Of a stretch of 64,000 nucleotides of DNA, positions 1 to 11,350 are shown in pieces. Made by a program: the position numbers and the translations under genes. The stretch comes from Nemophila menziesii (taxonomy: Eukaryota; Streptophyta; Magnoliopsida; Boraginales; Hydrophyllaceae). The notes beneath the pieces were generated by a model that saw only the letters and a list, made by a program, of their open reading frames with translations, was not told the origin of the DNA and searched no databases. Position 1 is the stretch's first letter, and every line of letters starts with the position of its first letter. The stretch covers positions 38,804,731 to 38,868,730 of the forward strand of contig JARWIR010000010.1 in the NCBI GenBank assembly GCA_029959085.1. Direction: 5' to 3'.

Positions 1-840
1 ATTTTGAACAAAATATTACATTATAGTTGCTAGTTTATAAAATTTTATTATGTAATCTTTTGATCATAGATAGAGAACAACTTTATGGTATGAACCATAG
101 AATTGAGATTATGTCTTTGTTAAATTTGGGATAATTCTATTTGAATTAAAATTATAATTATATTGTTTTGTTAATGTACTTGAATTCAATATTCGACCCT
201 TGTTCTGTCCAAGTATAGGACATCCCTTAGTAATTAGGACCGTCACCTTGACGGTGGGTTCGGTTACTGAAAATGATACATAATTGTCCTGTGTGCGTTA
301 GTGATCCTAACGGGCTTGACTAGCCAGAAATTAATAGGGTTAGCGACTTTTTAACACCGATCATTACGTAGGGTTGCCTCGCCCGATTCCTCTAGTATTG
401 TTTAAGTAGCTTCCTAAGCTTTCCTAATAGGAGTTAGGAAGAAGTTAGAATCCCAACTATTGCATCATTAAGCAATTCACCCTTAAAAAATAAAATGTAA
501 ATTCAATACTAGATGAGATTACTTGCGAGTTCTCGAGCTATATTCTTATCTCATCTCTTTATTTGCAGTGTAGTCCCTAATACAAAAACAAAACAAAGTA
601 TTTATCGTTACATTTTAGTTGAGTAACGCATTATAGTACACTTCCTAAGAGAACATCATAAGAATTAATCTTCATATTCCATGTGGAGATGATACTCTTT
701 ACATGCTTACTTTTATTAATTATCAACGATCTATACACTTGTGCTTAGTTAGCTCTCTCTCGAGGTGCTAATTAGTTAGGTTATTTTATCACACCTTGGG
801 ATACGACATTATCCCTCGACGATTGAACCTTCTGGACAAG
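1..840. other. Non-coding stretch, nothing recognised
   Basis: No reading frame of note and no clear repeat boundary was seen. It lies beyond the 3' part of the minus-strand CACTA transposase relic and may be the rest of that element, but no CACTA terminus was found here, so the end may lie outside the window. Confidence 0.4.
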
Positions 841-859
841 CCAAATTCCTAATATATTT

Positions 860-2621
860 AGTAAGCTTCTTCAACTACCTGTCAAACAGATACATCCAAC
901 GTATTTGAACTAGACCACCAAAGTTGTCTTCCGCATATATGTGCATGACTAGGTGGATCATTATGTCAAAAAAACTGGAGGAAATATCATTTTTAAGCTT
1001 GCACATAACCAAGTAAGCTATTACACATATTCTTCTACCCATGCATAACATCAATGTTATGTTTCAACAAGTTTTCCAAACAATATGGTAAATTGTACAA
1101 GCTAATATTATGTATTCCAGTTAAACTCTTGAGGACCTACTTGGTTTCTCATATTGCTACCAAAGTCCTGTGTTTACCGAGATATACAAGAGTCAAGCGA
1201 TTAAGATGCGTCTGAATATCTGTAGAATGGTGCTTTCTAGGCGGGGCCCCGTGCTCACTATTAATGTAAGACCATACTTCACTTCTAAACCAATGTCATA
1301 CAAGTAACCAACATCTGTGATTAAAATACACTATACCTTTACTCACCCACAATGGCGATGTAGAATCCATGCATTTGGGGTACACCCTTTAACCCTTATT
1401 CGTCCACCCCGAAGTGTATGACCTATACGAGTAATTATTAATCATAGATAACACATAGGAATTCATAAAAAATTCTTCCATAGTACATGCATCATACGTA
1501 GATATTCCCGTATTCCACAACATGTTCAACTTATCTATAATAGAGCAAAAGACATTTATATCATTACTGGGACAACGAGAACCCAAAATTGATAAAGTAA
1601 GCATAAAAGTGAATTCTTTCATGCACAACCACAAAGACAAGTTGTAGGTGGTAAGTTTGCCTGACCACATGTTATAAGATTTGTTATGTGTAGAGAACAA
1701 ACAAAACCAATTGATGACTAAACCCAAGCATACATAAAGCAGTAAACGTGCAAAATTAGGGTGCTCTTCCAACATTTTCCAGCTAATACTATCAAGTGGA
1801 TGACATAACACATCATCGTCGGTATAATTTTTGGACTAGTGTCTGATCATGTCTTTGGCGGTGTCCCTAGAAGTGTACAAACATTGTAACCTTGGGAAAC
1901 TAGAAAATTATTGCAATTTCTTATGAGGCACTTTCCACCCTTCTTCAGATTCCACCTAAATTCAACACAAACTGGACACTAGTCGAGTTATTTGTTATAT
2001 TTGTAATACAATACTCAATCATTCAAACATACATGTATCATAATGTATCACATACCAAAGTTTTCAACTTTTTGTTGCACTCCTCATATGGTGATGAAAA
2101 TTATTTACTTTGGGTAAAATACAACACAACATTTGCAAGGGTTCGGGGAAAATGGTATTTCTCCACCTGTTATTTATTTTTATGTGAATCAAATTAGTAA
2201 TGAAATTCAAAGAACTCGTTATCATAGAATCGGGGTACAACTCACTTTTTTTTCTCAAACAAAGCGTCAAATCAACCATGACTTATTTTAGGGATATTTT
2301 CGTCATCCTTCTCGAGGACACCAAAAAACACATCAGCATTAATAGTGACCCTTAAACCATCTAGCACACTCGTCATCTCTTCATCTGGAATATGATTAGA
2401 GTTATTGACGAGAATTTGTTGTTTTCACCGTATTTTGTCCAAACCTCATACGTTGACAAAAAACCAAACCTTAGAACATGCCCTCTAACATCATCAATAT
2501 GAAACCTTCGATTATTCATACAATATTTACACAAACAAAAAATATAACCCGCTTTATCCATGTGTTTTCCGAAAAACGTAATAAATTTCATCACCCTTAT
2601 CGTAAATTCTCGAGTGGTCAT
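860..2621 (-). pseudogene. CACTA TNP2-like transposase pseudogene
   Basis: Four blocks match the layout of plant TNP2 transposases. At 2373-2621 is the N-terminal transposase-associated domain, with an ICLCKYC motif where the family has CPCxxC. At 2064-2279 comes ELYPDS followed by a helical stretch. At 1389-1811 is the Transposase_21 core, with HPLDS, a YNLSLWLCMK block, PSNDINVF, and LSMINNY followed by SGWTNKG. Near 1200-1388 a further stretch fits the region after the SGW motif. Near 860-1075, HNIDVMHG and FFDIMIHLVMH plus RWMYLF match the DUF4218-type C-terminal region. Stops and frameshifts separate all blocks, so it is dead. No function remains; related live copies would catalyse excision and insertion of CACTA ends. 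Confidence 0.75.
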
Positions 2622-2968
2622 ATTGTTTATTTAATCCACCTCTTCTCAATAAGCAAACCTATTGACTATTTTTATTCAAAACATGTAACGTATAAATGCG
2701 TAAACTACAAAAAATCCATACAATTTATTACAATTAAGGTCCAAAATTGTAAAATAAAAAACTATACAATCCTTACATAAAATCAAAATCATAGATTAAA
2801 ACCTTAAAATACCCACATCCACACACATTATATACCTATAATCTAAGCATAAAAATATATGTATTTAAATTTAATAGAATTAAAAAAATTAAAAATACTA
2901 TGTTTTTGCAAAATCAGTGGGTATCTTGATGTTGTACTGGGTCCCACGTGTGTGGGTTGAGGTTGGAT

Positions 2969-2976
2969 CCTGCGAT
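2969..2976. repeat. hAT-MITE target site duplication, left
   Basis: The 8-mer cctgcgat recurs at 3698-3705, exactly flanking the MITE. Eight bases is the hAT-superfamily duplication length. Confidence 0.85.
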
Positions 2977-3697
2977 TAGGGGTGAGCAAATGAGAACCAA
3001 AAAACCAAACCGAACCAAAAAACCCGGAAAAACCGAACCAAAATAACCAAAAACCGAATAACCAAATGGTTCGGTTTTAAATTTTTCAAAAACCGATTTT
3101 TTCGGTTCGGTTTACTACGCAAAAACCGAACTAACGAAGGAAAAAATAGGGAATGTGTGAACTTTTTTTATAAGAATTATGTAGGAGAAACTTTTGTTGA
3201 GAATTTATCATCTACATGAAGTTTTAGTTACACTATTCGATGGTGTTATTAGTGAGAATTTTTTTTATATCACTTAAAATTATAAGTATTGTTACTTGAT
3301 TGGTTTTATAAATCATGATTGTATGAAGTAGGAAGTAATAGATTTAAATTTATTGTAGTATTGTAAATTAAGATAACTATTGTTAGATTATAAGTTTATA
3401 TTTCATTGATAAATTAATAGCCCACATGAACAAGTAATAGTAGTATAATTGTATTGGAATATTAGTCTCTATTGGACAATGTAATTCAAGAAATGGGGTG
3501 AAAATATTATTGACCAAGCATTTGAATTCAAAGCGAACCAAAACCGAACCGAAACGAACCAATTCGGAACCAAAAACCGAATGTGGAACCATATGCGAAC
3601 CACCCGGTTTGGTTATTAAATTATAAAAAACCAAAATATTCGGGTCGGTTCCGGTTTTGCCCAAAAACCGAGACGAACCGAACCATGCTCACCCCTA
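2977..3697. mobile_element. hAT-type MITE, 721 bp
   Basis: The element begins taggggtgagca and ends with its reverse complement tgctcaccccta. A perfect 8-bp duplication, cctgcgat, flanks it on both sides. Next to each terminus are many ccgaacc/ggttcgg motifs that can pair across the element. No transposase is present; a short minus-strand frame at 3383-3664 only reflects the inverted ends. It is a non-autonomous element depending on a hAT transposase elsewhere. The intact duplication shows it inserted as a unit into the older CACTA relic. Confidence 0.85.
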
Positions 3698-3705
3698 CCT
3701 GCGAT
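3698..3705. repeat. hAT-MITE target site duplication, right
   Basis: Second copy of cctgcgat, immediately after the MITE right end. Confidence 0.85.
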
Positions 3706-3839
3706 GATGACACTGCGGAGCTCCGATGGTGGTGGGTGGTGGGTGGTGGTCTGGTAGTTGGAATTTCGGGCAAGGGTTTGGGATTGGGGATGAAAATATT
3801 GTGGTGGGTTTTAAATGTTGAAACTGCCGGTCCAGTGTG

Positions 3840-4139
3840 TTTATTTTTCATTGATCATTAGCGACACCATTTGTTGGCGTAATTTATAAGGAAATCCGTC
3901 GCTAATAACATCAATAGTGATAACCTGATTTCGTCGCTTGTATGTGTTATCGATATCGACAAAATATGTCGTCATTGTAAAAGAAAATTGTAGCCATTAG
4001 TGACAAAAAATTTGGATCAGTCTCCAATGGTAAATATTAGAGGCGAAAAATTTGAATCTTATCTAATGGTAGATCATTAGCATCGATATTTTATGTTGTC
4101 GCTAATGATATCATCGCTAAAAAACCATGCTTGTAGTAG
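3840..4139 (-). repeat. CACTA subterminal repeat region and terminus
   Basis: Repeats built on GCGAC/GTCGC (for example gtcgctaat, gcgacaacat) are scattered here and end in cttgtagtag at about 4130-4139. This is the usual look of a CACTA end, where TNPA-like proteins bind subterminal repeats. Confidence 0.55.
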
Positions 4140-4755
4140 TTTTTGGATTCTGATCCAAGAAATTAAACAAAAAAAGCATAAATGTGTTTAGCACCTAACT
4201 AATTTTGATAAATACATGAGGCTCGTATTAAGAAACTTGCTTTTCCTTTATTTTTTAGTTTATTTTTATTTTTCACTCTTAGATAGTTGTTATAAATGTC
4301 TAGATACTTATCTATTTCTTTAATCATGTTTTAGCTAAAAAAAATGAATATAAACAAATTCGCATTAGGGTATCCTTCCAAAAATTTTATCTACCCTTCC
4401 CATCTTCTTCTGATGTTTTCTTTATTGGAAACACTTAAATAGAAAAAGACCATCAGACCACGAATTACAAAATTCAACCAACCCTTACAGAATCAAACTC
4501 ACAAGCTATAAAGTTAACTGAATGAAATTGGGTAAAGTATTTAATGAATAAATAAAAAGTAGTATAATTTTTGTTTGCCACCTAGTTAAATTTTTAGTTA
4601 GTTTTTTCTTGGCACAAAAGTGAACAAATATTACAAGGTTTTTGAAGTATTTAATTTTCACTAAACTATTATAAATTTTATATCTTGCTTGGATGAATAT
4701 ATTCAGCTCCTGAGGTTGATTAGATGAATATATGTATTTGAGTTGAGTAATTATA
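4140..4755. other. AT-rich intergenic sequence
   Basis: No supported gene, RNA gene or repeat boundary was seen between the CACTA end and the LINE target site. Confidence 0.4.
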
Positions 4756-4776
4756 TGTATTATCTAAATATCATCC

Positions 4777-4791
4777 AAATACCATTCAAAT
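4777..4791. repeat. LINE target site duplication, left
   Basis: The 15-mer aaataccattcaaat is repeated exactly at 11191-11205, after the LINE's short A tail. Confidence 0.9.
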
Positions 4792-5034
4792 CGATATGTA
4801 GAAATGCTCTCTTCTCTCTTCTCCCTCCAAATCACCACCACTACCACCACCACCGAAATAACCCAAACACCACCATAATCAACACAATCCATAGATTTCT
4901 CAAGCTTTCCCTATTAATTTCATAAGTTTGGAAATCATTAAAACATCCTTTCTCCTCCCTCAACTCTCTCACCCTCTCTCTCCTTTCTCCTTTCTCTTCC
5001 CATTCTCATCGTCTTTCTCAATCTTTTGTTTAAG

Positions 5035-6843
5035 ATGAACTTTTACTCCACAAACCACCCTCTCGCCGGAAATGGTAAACTCACCATTACACCGGAAAAC
5101 AATCCGAAGTATAAAATAACTGAAGAATTTAAGCTTATTGCTAAGCTCCTTAACAAAGAACCTGTCAATTTCATCTTCATAAGAAATCACATCAACAAGC
5201 ATTGGAATCTTACTGAAGAAGTTGAAACAGAGAAGCTTGCTTCCAACTCTGTGATTATTAAGTTTAAAAATGCTAAAGATCAACAAACTGTGTGGGATCA
5301 AAGACCATGGATTGTTATTGGTAAATATTTCGCCATTAATGAGTTCAAGAAAAACGCAATCAACAAGGTTACACACACAACACTTTGGATTCAACTTACG
5401 GGTACACCAATTAGTATCTTATCTGAAAATTGCTTAGGAAAGATCATGGAAAACTTTGGTGATGTTCATGCTATTATTTTACCAGAAAGTCAAATAATTG
5501 ATGAAAAATCAATTACAAAAGTCCGAGTGGATTGGAATTTACAAAACCCACTTATAGCGGGCTTTAACTATTTCGAAGAAGATAATACAAAATCATGGAT
5601 TACTTTCAGATATGAAAACATAGGGCAAGTTTGCTACGGTTGTGGCCTCTTTGATCATGAGGAATCAATGTGCAACAACACAAAAATCGTTCCAAAATTA
5701 GGAAATTGGATCAAGATTTCAGCTAAAGGTCCATCAAAATCATCATCATACTTTAATGCAAATAGCAATACGAAAGCGAAAAAGCTTAACAATGGAGGTA
5801 AGATCAACAATGGAGGTAAGATTACCTTCAAACCGAGTTGGAATCATAAACTCGGTAAACCGAACTCACCAATTACCAACAAATGGGTTAATGGCAATAT
5901 CAATAACGCCGTTAACAAGGTACAACCTGGAGTGGATACAAACATGAAGGACACCGTCCCACCACCACTCTTTGAATTTAAAGGACAAAAGGACGATAGT
6001 ACTATTGAAGGTGGAGAGAAGAGCACGAATGGTACGAAGCTATCGGACAACTATGAAGAAGACAAAATAGAGAAGAAGGACAAGTTTATAGAAAAAAAAA
6101 TAAACTTATCTCACTTGGCCCAAGTCATGGCCCAAAAATTAGAAAACTCCCCAGAGCCCATAGATATAAATGATATATCTTTCGGATCTTTTCCAAGTCC
6201 AAATCAAGGTGGCCCAACACCTGATTATAAAAACCCAAATACAATTATTAAGAGCCAACTACATAACGGGACAACCCAAATACCAAACACCCAACATACC
6301 AGCCCAACATCTAACTCACCCTATACTGGCCTTACCCAAACTCCAACCTCAAACATAATCCCAAATCACTTCTCGTCTACCCCGATCCCAATCCCTAACC
6401 CTACCCTCACCGCTGCAACTCAGTACACCACAACCACCAACCAAACACCACCATCACTCAACCAAAATGAAAATCAGATCTCCGATGTTAACCCTCAACA
6501 CAAAAACCCTCTTCCAACATCGGAAAATACAGAACAAGCAAACATTAAACCCAAACCACACACCATTACATCTGAATATGAAAGCGAAGATGAAGAGATG
6601 TTTGACTCTAGAATGTCTCTCTCTAACAAAAGTAGAATACAAAGAGATAAGGAAGCATTCTCAGAGAAGAATAGGCGTATTAAATTATGGAATCAGAGGT
6701 CAACTAATAAAATACAAGCAATCAACGATGAAGAAACAAGTAAGGAGGCTGAAGGTAATTCTATTCCACTTTTAGCTGAAGAACAAACTGAAGAAGGTGA
6801 GGTTTGCGGGATTGACCGAAATCAGTCCCACCAATTAGAATGA
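5035..6843 (+). CDS. LINE ORF1 protein, DUF4283 and CCHC zinc knuckle, intact
   Basis: The product is a 602-residue RNA-binding chaperone-like protein expected to coat LINE RNA in the ribonucleoprotein. I chose the ATG at 5035; the open frame extends a little upstream but without another ATG. Residues of about 20-190 match the plant DUF4283 fold (QRPWIVIGKYF and WIQLTGTPISIL blocks). A CCHC knuckle, CYGCGLFDHEESMC, starts at residue 200 with spacing C-x2-C-x4-H-x4-C. The remaining C-terminal two thirds is low-complexity, rich in Asn, Pro, Thr and charged residues, and ends with an acidic segment. The reading frame is uninterrupted, in contrast to ORF2. Its TGA overlaps an ATG for ORF2 (ATGA at 6840-6843). 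Confidence 0.85.
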   Translation: MNFYSTNHPLAGNGKLTITPENNPKYKITEEFKLIAKLLNKEPVNFIFIRNHINKHWNLTEEVETEKLASNSVIIKFKNAKDQQTVWDQRPWIVIGKYFAINEFKKNAINKVTHTTLWIQLTGTPISILSENCLGKIMENFGDVHAIILPESQIIDEKSITKVRVDWNLQNPLIAGFNYFEEDNTKSWITFRYENIGQVCYGCGLFDHEESMCNNTKIVPKLGNWIKISAKGPSKSSSYFNANSNTKAKKLNNGGKINNGGKITFKPSWNHKLGKPNSPITNKWVNGNINNAVNKVQPGVDTNMKDTVPPPLFEFKGQKDDSTIEGGEKSTNGTKLSDNYEEDKIEKKDKFIEKKINLSHLAQVMAQKLENSPEPIDINDISFGSFPSPNQGGPTPDYKNPNTIIKSQLHNGTTQIPNTQHTSPTSNSPYTGLTQTPTSNIIPNHFSSTPIPIPNPTLTAATQYTTTTNQTPPSLNQNENQISDVNPQHKNPLPTSENTEQANIKPKPHTITSEYESEDEEMFDSRMSLSNKSRIQRDKEAFSEKNRRIKLWNQRSTNKIQAINDEETSKEAEGNSIPLLAEEQTEEGEVCGIDRNQSHQLE

Positions 6844-9800
6844 TACACCTGACTTGGAACGTTCAGGGTATTGGCACACCCCTCGACGGTCCAGACCCTT
6901 CTTGATATCCGTAATAGATATCACCCAGAGGTAATTTTTCTTTCGGAAACAAAAAACTCTTTCTCTGTTCTTAAGAAATTAGAAAAACCCTTACGAATGT
7001 CCCTTATTACTACTGTTGAACCTTTAGGTTTAAGTGGGGGATTAGCTCTCTTTGCTATTAACAAAAACAATATTAAAATTCTTAGCAAAACCGAAAACTT
7101 TATTAACTGTGAATTTGAGAAAATTGATGGTACTAAATTTATCTCTACTTTTGTCTATGGTACTCCCTTAGATAATCACAAAGACCTTTGTCTTGAGAAT
7201 ATTAAATTATGTAGCCCCGGTAATAATATGGCCTGGAATTTAATAGGAATCTTATTAGAAATTCAGAAGAAAAAATTGGGGGGAATATTAGTAACAAGAG
7301 AAATATGAAGAAATTCAATGGCTTTATAAAAAACCTTGAACTTATGCAATTAGACAATAAAGGTTGCGCTTTTACTTGGTCTAATAGAAAAAACAAAGAA
7401 CGACTTATAAAAATGCTTCTTGATAGAAACCTGAATAATAAAAAATGGTCAGAATTATTCCCAAATGCTTGGGTAAATGCCCTACCTGCTGTAGGGTCTG
7501 ACCGTAGTCCTCTAGTCCTCTATTTGGAGGAGAATAATGATAAGAATTATAAAAGATTCTATTTTGAGAATTTTTGGATTGAAGAAAAAGAATGCCTAAA
7601 CATTATTGAAAATATTTGGAACTCTAGAAGCACTATTAAATCTATTACTAAAGGTAATTTACTGACTAAACTTAGAATGTGTAAAAGAATTCTTACAGTT
7701 TGGAGTAAAAGAAAATTTAGAAATACTAAAAAGAAAATAGATCAATATTTGGAAAAATTGAGAACTATTACAAATAACAGATCAATTAAGGAGTCTGATA
7801 AAGATGAATATAATTATATATTAAAAGAAATAGAGACCCTATGGAAAATTGAAGAAGAATTTTGGGCAGCTAGGTCTAAAATCACTTGGTTGAAAAAAGG
7901 TGATAAAAACACAGCCTTCTTTCACGCTGCTACTAAAGAGAGAAGATATTTTAATAAAATATCATCCATTATGGATGATCAAGGTATTTGGTTAAATACT
8001 CAACCTGAAGTAAACCAAAATATCTTTGATTATTTTAACAATATTTTTAACTCAGTGGGTCCTCGGAATTTTACACCCATATTAAATATCATACAACCCA
8101 AAGTTACTAAATTTATGAATGATACACTTCTCAAACCAATTCTCATAAAAGAAATCGAGAAGGCAGTCTCTGAGCTAGGGGCCTTCAAGGCACCTGGGCG
8201 AGATGGCTACCCAGGTTTCTTTTATAAGAACTACTGGAAGGTTATAAAATTGGATGTAATAAAAATCATAAATGATTTTTGGTATAATAATAGTAGCCTT
8301 GAAGATTTAAACCATACTTATATCTCTCTTATTCCAAAAATTGAAAAGCCCGGTACTATAAAACATTACAGGCCCATCAGTGTATCAAACGTTATTTACA
8401 AAATCATTGCGAGGCTTTTAGTCAATAGACTTCAACCTTTCATGAGTTCTATAGTAGATGATATACAAAGTGCCTTTATCCCAGGCAGAAGTATCCAAGA
8501 AAATACCTATATAACTCATGAAGTATGTACCTACTTAAAAGAAAAAAGAACATCAAAAAACTATAGTATGATGATAAAAGCGGATTTACAAAAAGCGTAT
8601 GAGTTTGTAGAATGAGATTTTCTACAACACCTTATGAAAAGACTTGGATTTGATATAAAATGGATTAAAAAAATTATGAACTGTATAACCACAGTTTCAT
8701 ATTCAATTTTAATAGATGGGCAGCCCAATAAGCTTAATAAACCCCAAAGGGGCCTTAGACAAGGGGACCCACTGTCCCCACTAATTTTTTGTCTTATTAC
8801 TCAAACCTTAAATGATTTGATTAAAAACAAAATCGAAAATGATTTACTTGAGGGTATTAAAATATCAAGAAATGGCCCATCTTTGACCCACCTCTTATTC
8901 GCAGATGATAGTGTCTTTTTTCTTAAAGCCAATCACAAAGATACTAATAGATTTAATGACATTATTAACAAATTTGGGTTATCTTCTAGACTTACTCTAA
9001 ATCTGAATAAATGTGGGGTGAGGTTTAGTGCTAATACACCCCACTATATCCAACACATTTTTGCCTCTAGAGTAAACATGAATATTAAAAAGAATCTAGG
9101 ATCTTATTTAGGTCTACCCACTGAGTGGGGTAAATCTAAAGTAAAAGAGCTAAACTGCCTTATTGAAAAGTCAATAAAAAAAACACAAAACTGGAAAAAT
9201 CTTTACCTATCAGAAGCAGGTAAAGAGATTCTTATTAAATCGGTATTACAAAGTATACCAAATTATTTTATGTCCTCTTTTTTGTTACCTACGAAAATTT
9301 GTGAATCTATCACTATGAAAATAGCAAAATTTTGGTGGGGAAATAAATCTAATAAAGGAATACATTGGACTAATTGGCCTAGTGTTACTTATAGCAAATA
9401 TTGGGAGGTTTAGGTTTCCGAGACCTTAATATGATGAATGTGGCTTTACTTGCTAAACAAGCTTAGAATTTACTTGATAAAAAAGAATCCATACTATATA
9501 AATTACTAAAGGGGAAATATTCCAAATAGCTCTTTCTTCATGCTAAATTGGGAAATAAATCTTCTTGGGGTTGGAAAAGTCTTTTAACTGGAAGAGATGC
9601 TATTAAAAATCACTTGAAATGGAAAATTGGAGATGGAAAAGATATAAATCCCCAAATAGATGTATGGTTTTCACATGATTTGAAAGTTATTAAACCAAAT
9701 GATAGTAATATAAATAAGGTAACAGATCTTTTCCTTCCTGGAGAAAGGAAATGGAACTTGGAAAAAATCAAAAAGAATTTCCATAAAGAAGATTATGAGA

Positions 9801-11141
9801 AAATTATAAAAAATTTCATACCACTAGTGAAAATCCGAGACAATCTTATGTGGTCCCTCAGTCCTTATGGACTATTTTCAGTTAAAAGATGTTATCACCA
9901 TTTGATAACTGAAAAAACAAAATATTTGAAGCTAGTAAGTTATCAAAACCCTCCTCTTCGCATTCTACAGACCCCTTGGTGTGGAAAGCGATTTGGAATA
10001 TGAAAACCCCCCCAAAGATAAAAAATTTTATTTGGAAAGCGATTAAAAATGTTCTTCCTACCTCTAGAAACCTATATTTGAGAAAATGTAGAGATACTAA
10101 AATATGCAGTATATGTAATAATGAGATAGAGAATGTGGAACATATGCTATTTGATTGTAATTGGGCTCGCGCCACGTGGCTAGCTTCCACTCTCTCGTTA
10201 AAAATTAGCAACCACTCCAAGAAATTGGATGTATGGATGGCTGATTTATTAAATCAAATAAGAAAGTCAAGTTGTGACTTTAAATACTCATTTGAAAAAA
10301 TCTGTATTTTAGCGTGGCATATATGGAAAGATAGAAATTCTTGTATCTTTAACAATACAAATTTGGACCCTGTGAAAACTGTAAATAAAGCCGAGGCAAC
10401 ATGGAAAGAATAGTTTGAATATTCTGAAAAAGGTGAACAGAAGGATATAAAGTGGGATTTAAAACCGAAAATGGTTAATAAGAATAGTGGTGAGAAAGGT
10501 AAAAAAGATGAAAACCCTTATGATGTTAATTGCAAACTGAAGGGAAACCCTTATGATGTTAACAGTAAACTGAAGGGAAAAATGATATACCCCAACTATG
10601 AGGTAATTACTACTTCAAACACTCAATTGCGAGATCATAAAACAACTAGTAAATGGGTTCCACCCCCAAGAAATTCTATAAAAATTAATTGCGATGCCCA
10701 TATACTAAAAATGGTTCTACTATTGCATGTATTGCCAGGGACTATAAAGGAAAAGTGCTAAGATGTCAAGGATGGAGGATTAATGCTGACAATAGCTTAG
10801 AGGCAGAAGGATTGGGAGTTTTGAAGGCCTGTCTATGGGCTAAGGAGCTCAACAATTTCCATTGCATAGTGGAAAATGACAATCTTACCCTTATGGAGCC
10901 ATTAGTTAGCAATTTTTCCTTTAATTCTCCATGTATAGGGAATGTAATTAGGAGTATTTATTTTGTTGCTGAATTTTGTAATCCATCCTTTTCTTTCACG
11001 AAAAGAAATGGAAATTTGATAGCGGATTGGACTTGCAAAAATTTGCCTCTTGGTGAGTCTTTTGACTTTTGCGCAAGTCCTCTTCCTCCTAAGTTAGCTG
11101 TATTGTTAAGCCTTGATTTGCCCCCCGTGGGGGTAGGCTAA
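6840..11141 (+). pseudogene. LINE ORF2 polyprotein pseudogene (EN-RT-RNase H)
   Basis: The likely start is the ATG at 6840 (MIHLTWNVQGIG), overlapping the ORF1 stop. A one-base shift near 6870-6880 moves the frame to the endonuclease stretch ending at 7308. There the expected GDFNE motif has decayed to GILLE and the frame shifts again near 7270-7305. From 7305 the frame runs through the late endonuclease (FTWSNR, SDRSPLVL) into reverse transcriptase (PGRDGYPGFFYK, RGLRQGDPLSPLIF, catalytic FADD at 8898-8909). A TGA at 8613-8615 replaces the Trp of AYEFVEW. Later breaks include the stop at 9411-9413, TAGs at 9464-9466 and 9527-9529, and the stop at 10411-10413. zf-RVT is seen at 9976-10200 (PPKIKNFIWKA, CSICN) and RNase H at 10650-11110. 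It is inactive as a protein source. Confidence 0.9.
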
Positions 11142-11190
11142 CAAAAACTTTGTAATTGTGGTTATTTAATACAAGCGTTTAGAATAAAAA

Positions 11191-11205
11191 AAATACCATT
11201 CAAAT
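11191..11205. repeat. LINE target site duplication, right
   Basis: Exact second copy of aaataccattcaaat, directly after the A tail. Confidence 0.9.
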
Positions 11206-11350
11206 ACTACACAATAACGTGACGTGAATTGATTGATTATAAATTTAATTAGATTAGAAAAATAAATAAATTAAAAATTTGCAACTAACCGATTTATGCC
11301 ACGTCACTGAGACGTTATTAGGTAATATTTAAGTGGTATGTATCATTATT
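11206..11350. repeat. Right part of a palindromic MITE split by the LINE
   Basis: The sequence after the LINE (actacacaataacgtgac) pairs with the stretch around 11300-11345 (gtcactgagacgttattagg, then aagtggtatg). The pairing continues into the left LINE flank at about 4760-4791 (taaatatcatccaaatacca). Joining the flanks through one copy of the duplication gives a palindromic element whose left arm was the LINE target. The arms are imperfect and no target duplication was identified for it. Confidence 0.5.

Larger units (their letters stand above)
840..4139 (-). mobile_element. Decayed CACTA (En/Spm) transposon, minus strand
   Basis: Minus-strand transposase fragments run in the family order from about 2621 down to about 860. 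The right border near 4120-4139 reads, on the minus strand, as ctactacaag, close to the CACTACTACAAG terminus of plant CACTA elements. It is followed at 3840-4120 by repeated GCGAC motifs, typical of subterminal regions. A hAT-type MITE (2977-3697) is nested inside. The left terminus was not found, so the start given is only the limit of recognisable coding sequence. Family assignment rests on protein motifs; the single-element model is inference. Confidence 0.65.
4792..11190 (+). mobile_element. Full-length plant LINE (L1-like, RNase H tail)
   Basis: The element is about 6.4 kb between perfect 15-bp duplications. It has a pyrimidine-rich 5' UTR of about 240 bp, ORF1 (DUF4283 plus zinc knuckle), ORF2 (endonuclease, reverse transcriptase, zf-RVT, RNase H) and a short 3' UTR ending in a short run of A. 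This order is the standard one for plant L1-type LINEs that gained an Archaea-like RNase H. ORF1 is intact, while ORF2 carries several stops and frameshifts. The duplication interrupts the left arm of an older palindromic repeat, which resumes at 11206. Confidence 0.9.

Noticed and set aside
4969..5394. 141-codon minus-strand frame
   Set aside because: It is antisense to the conserved DUF4283 region of LINE ORF1, which explains the open frame.
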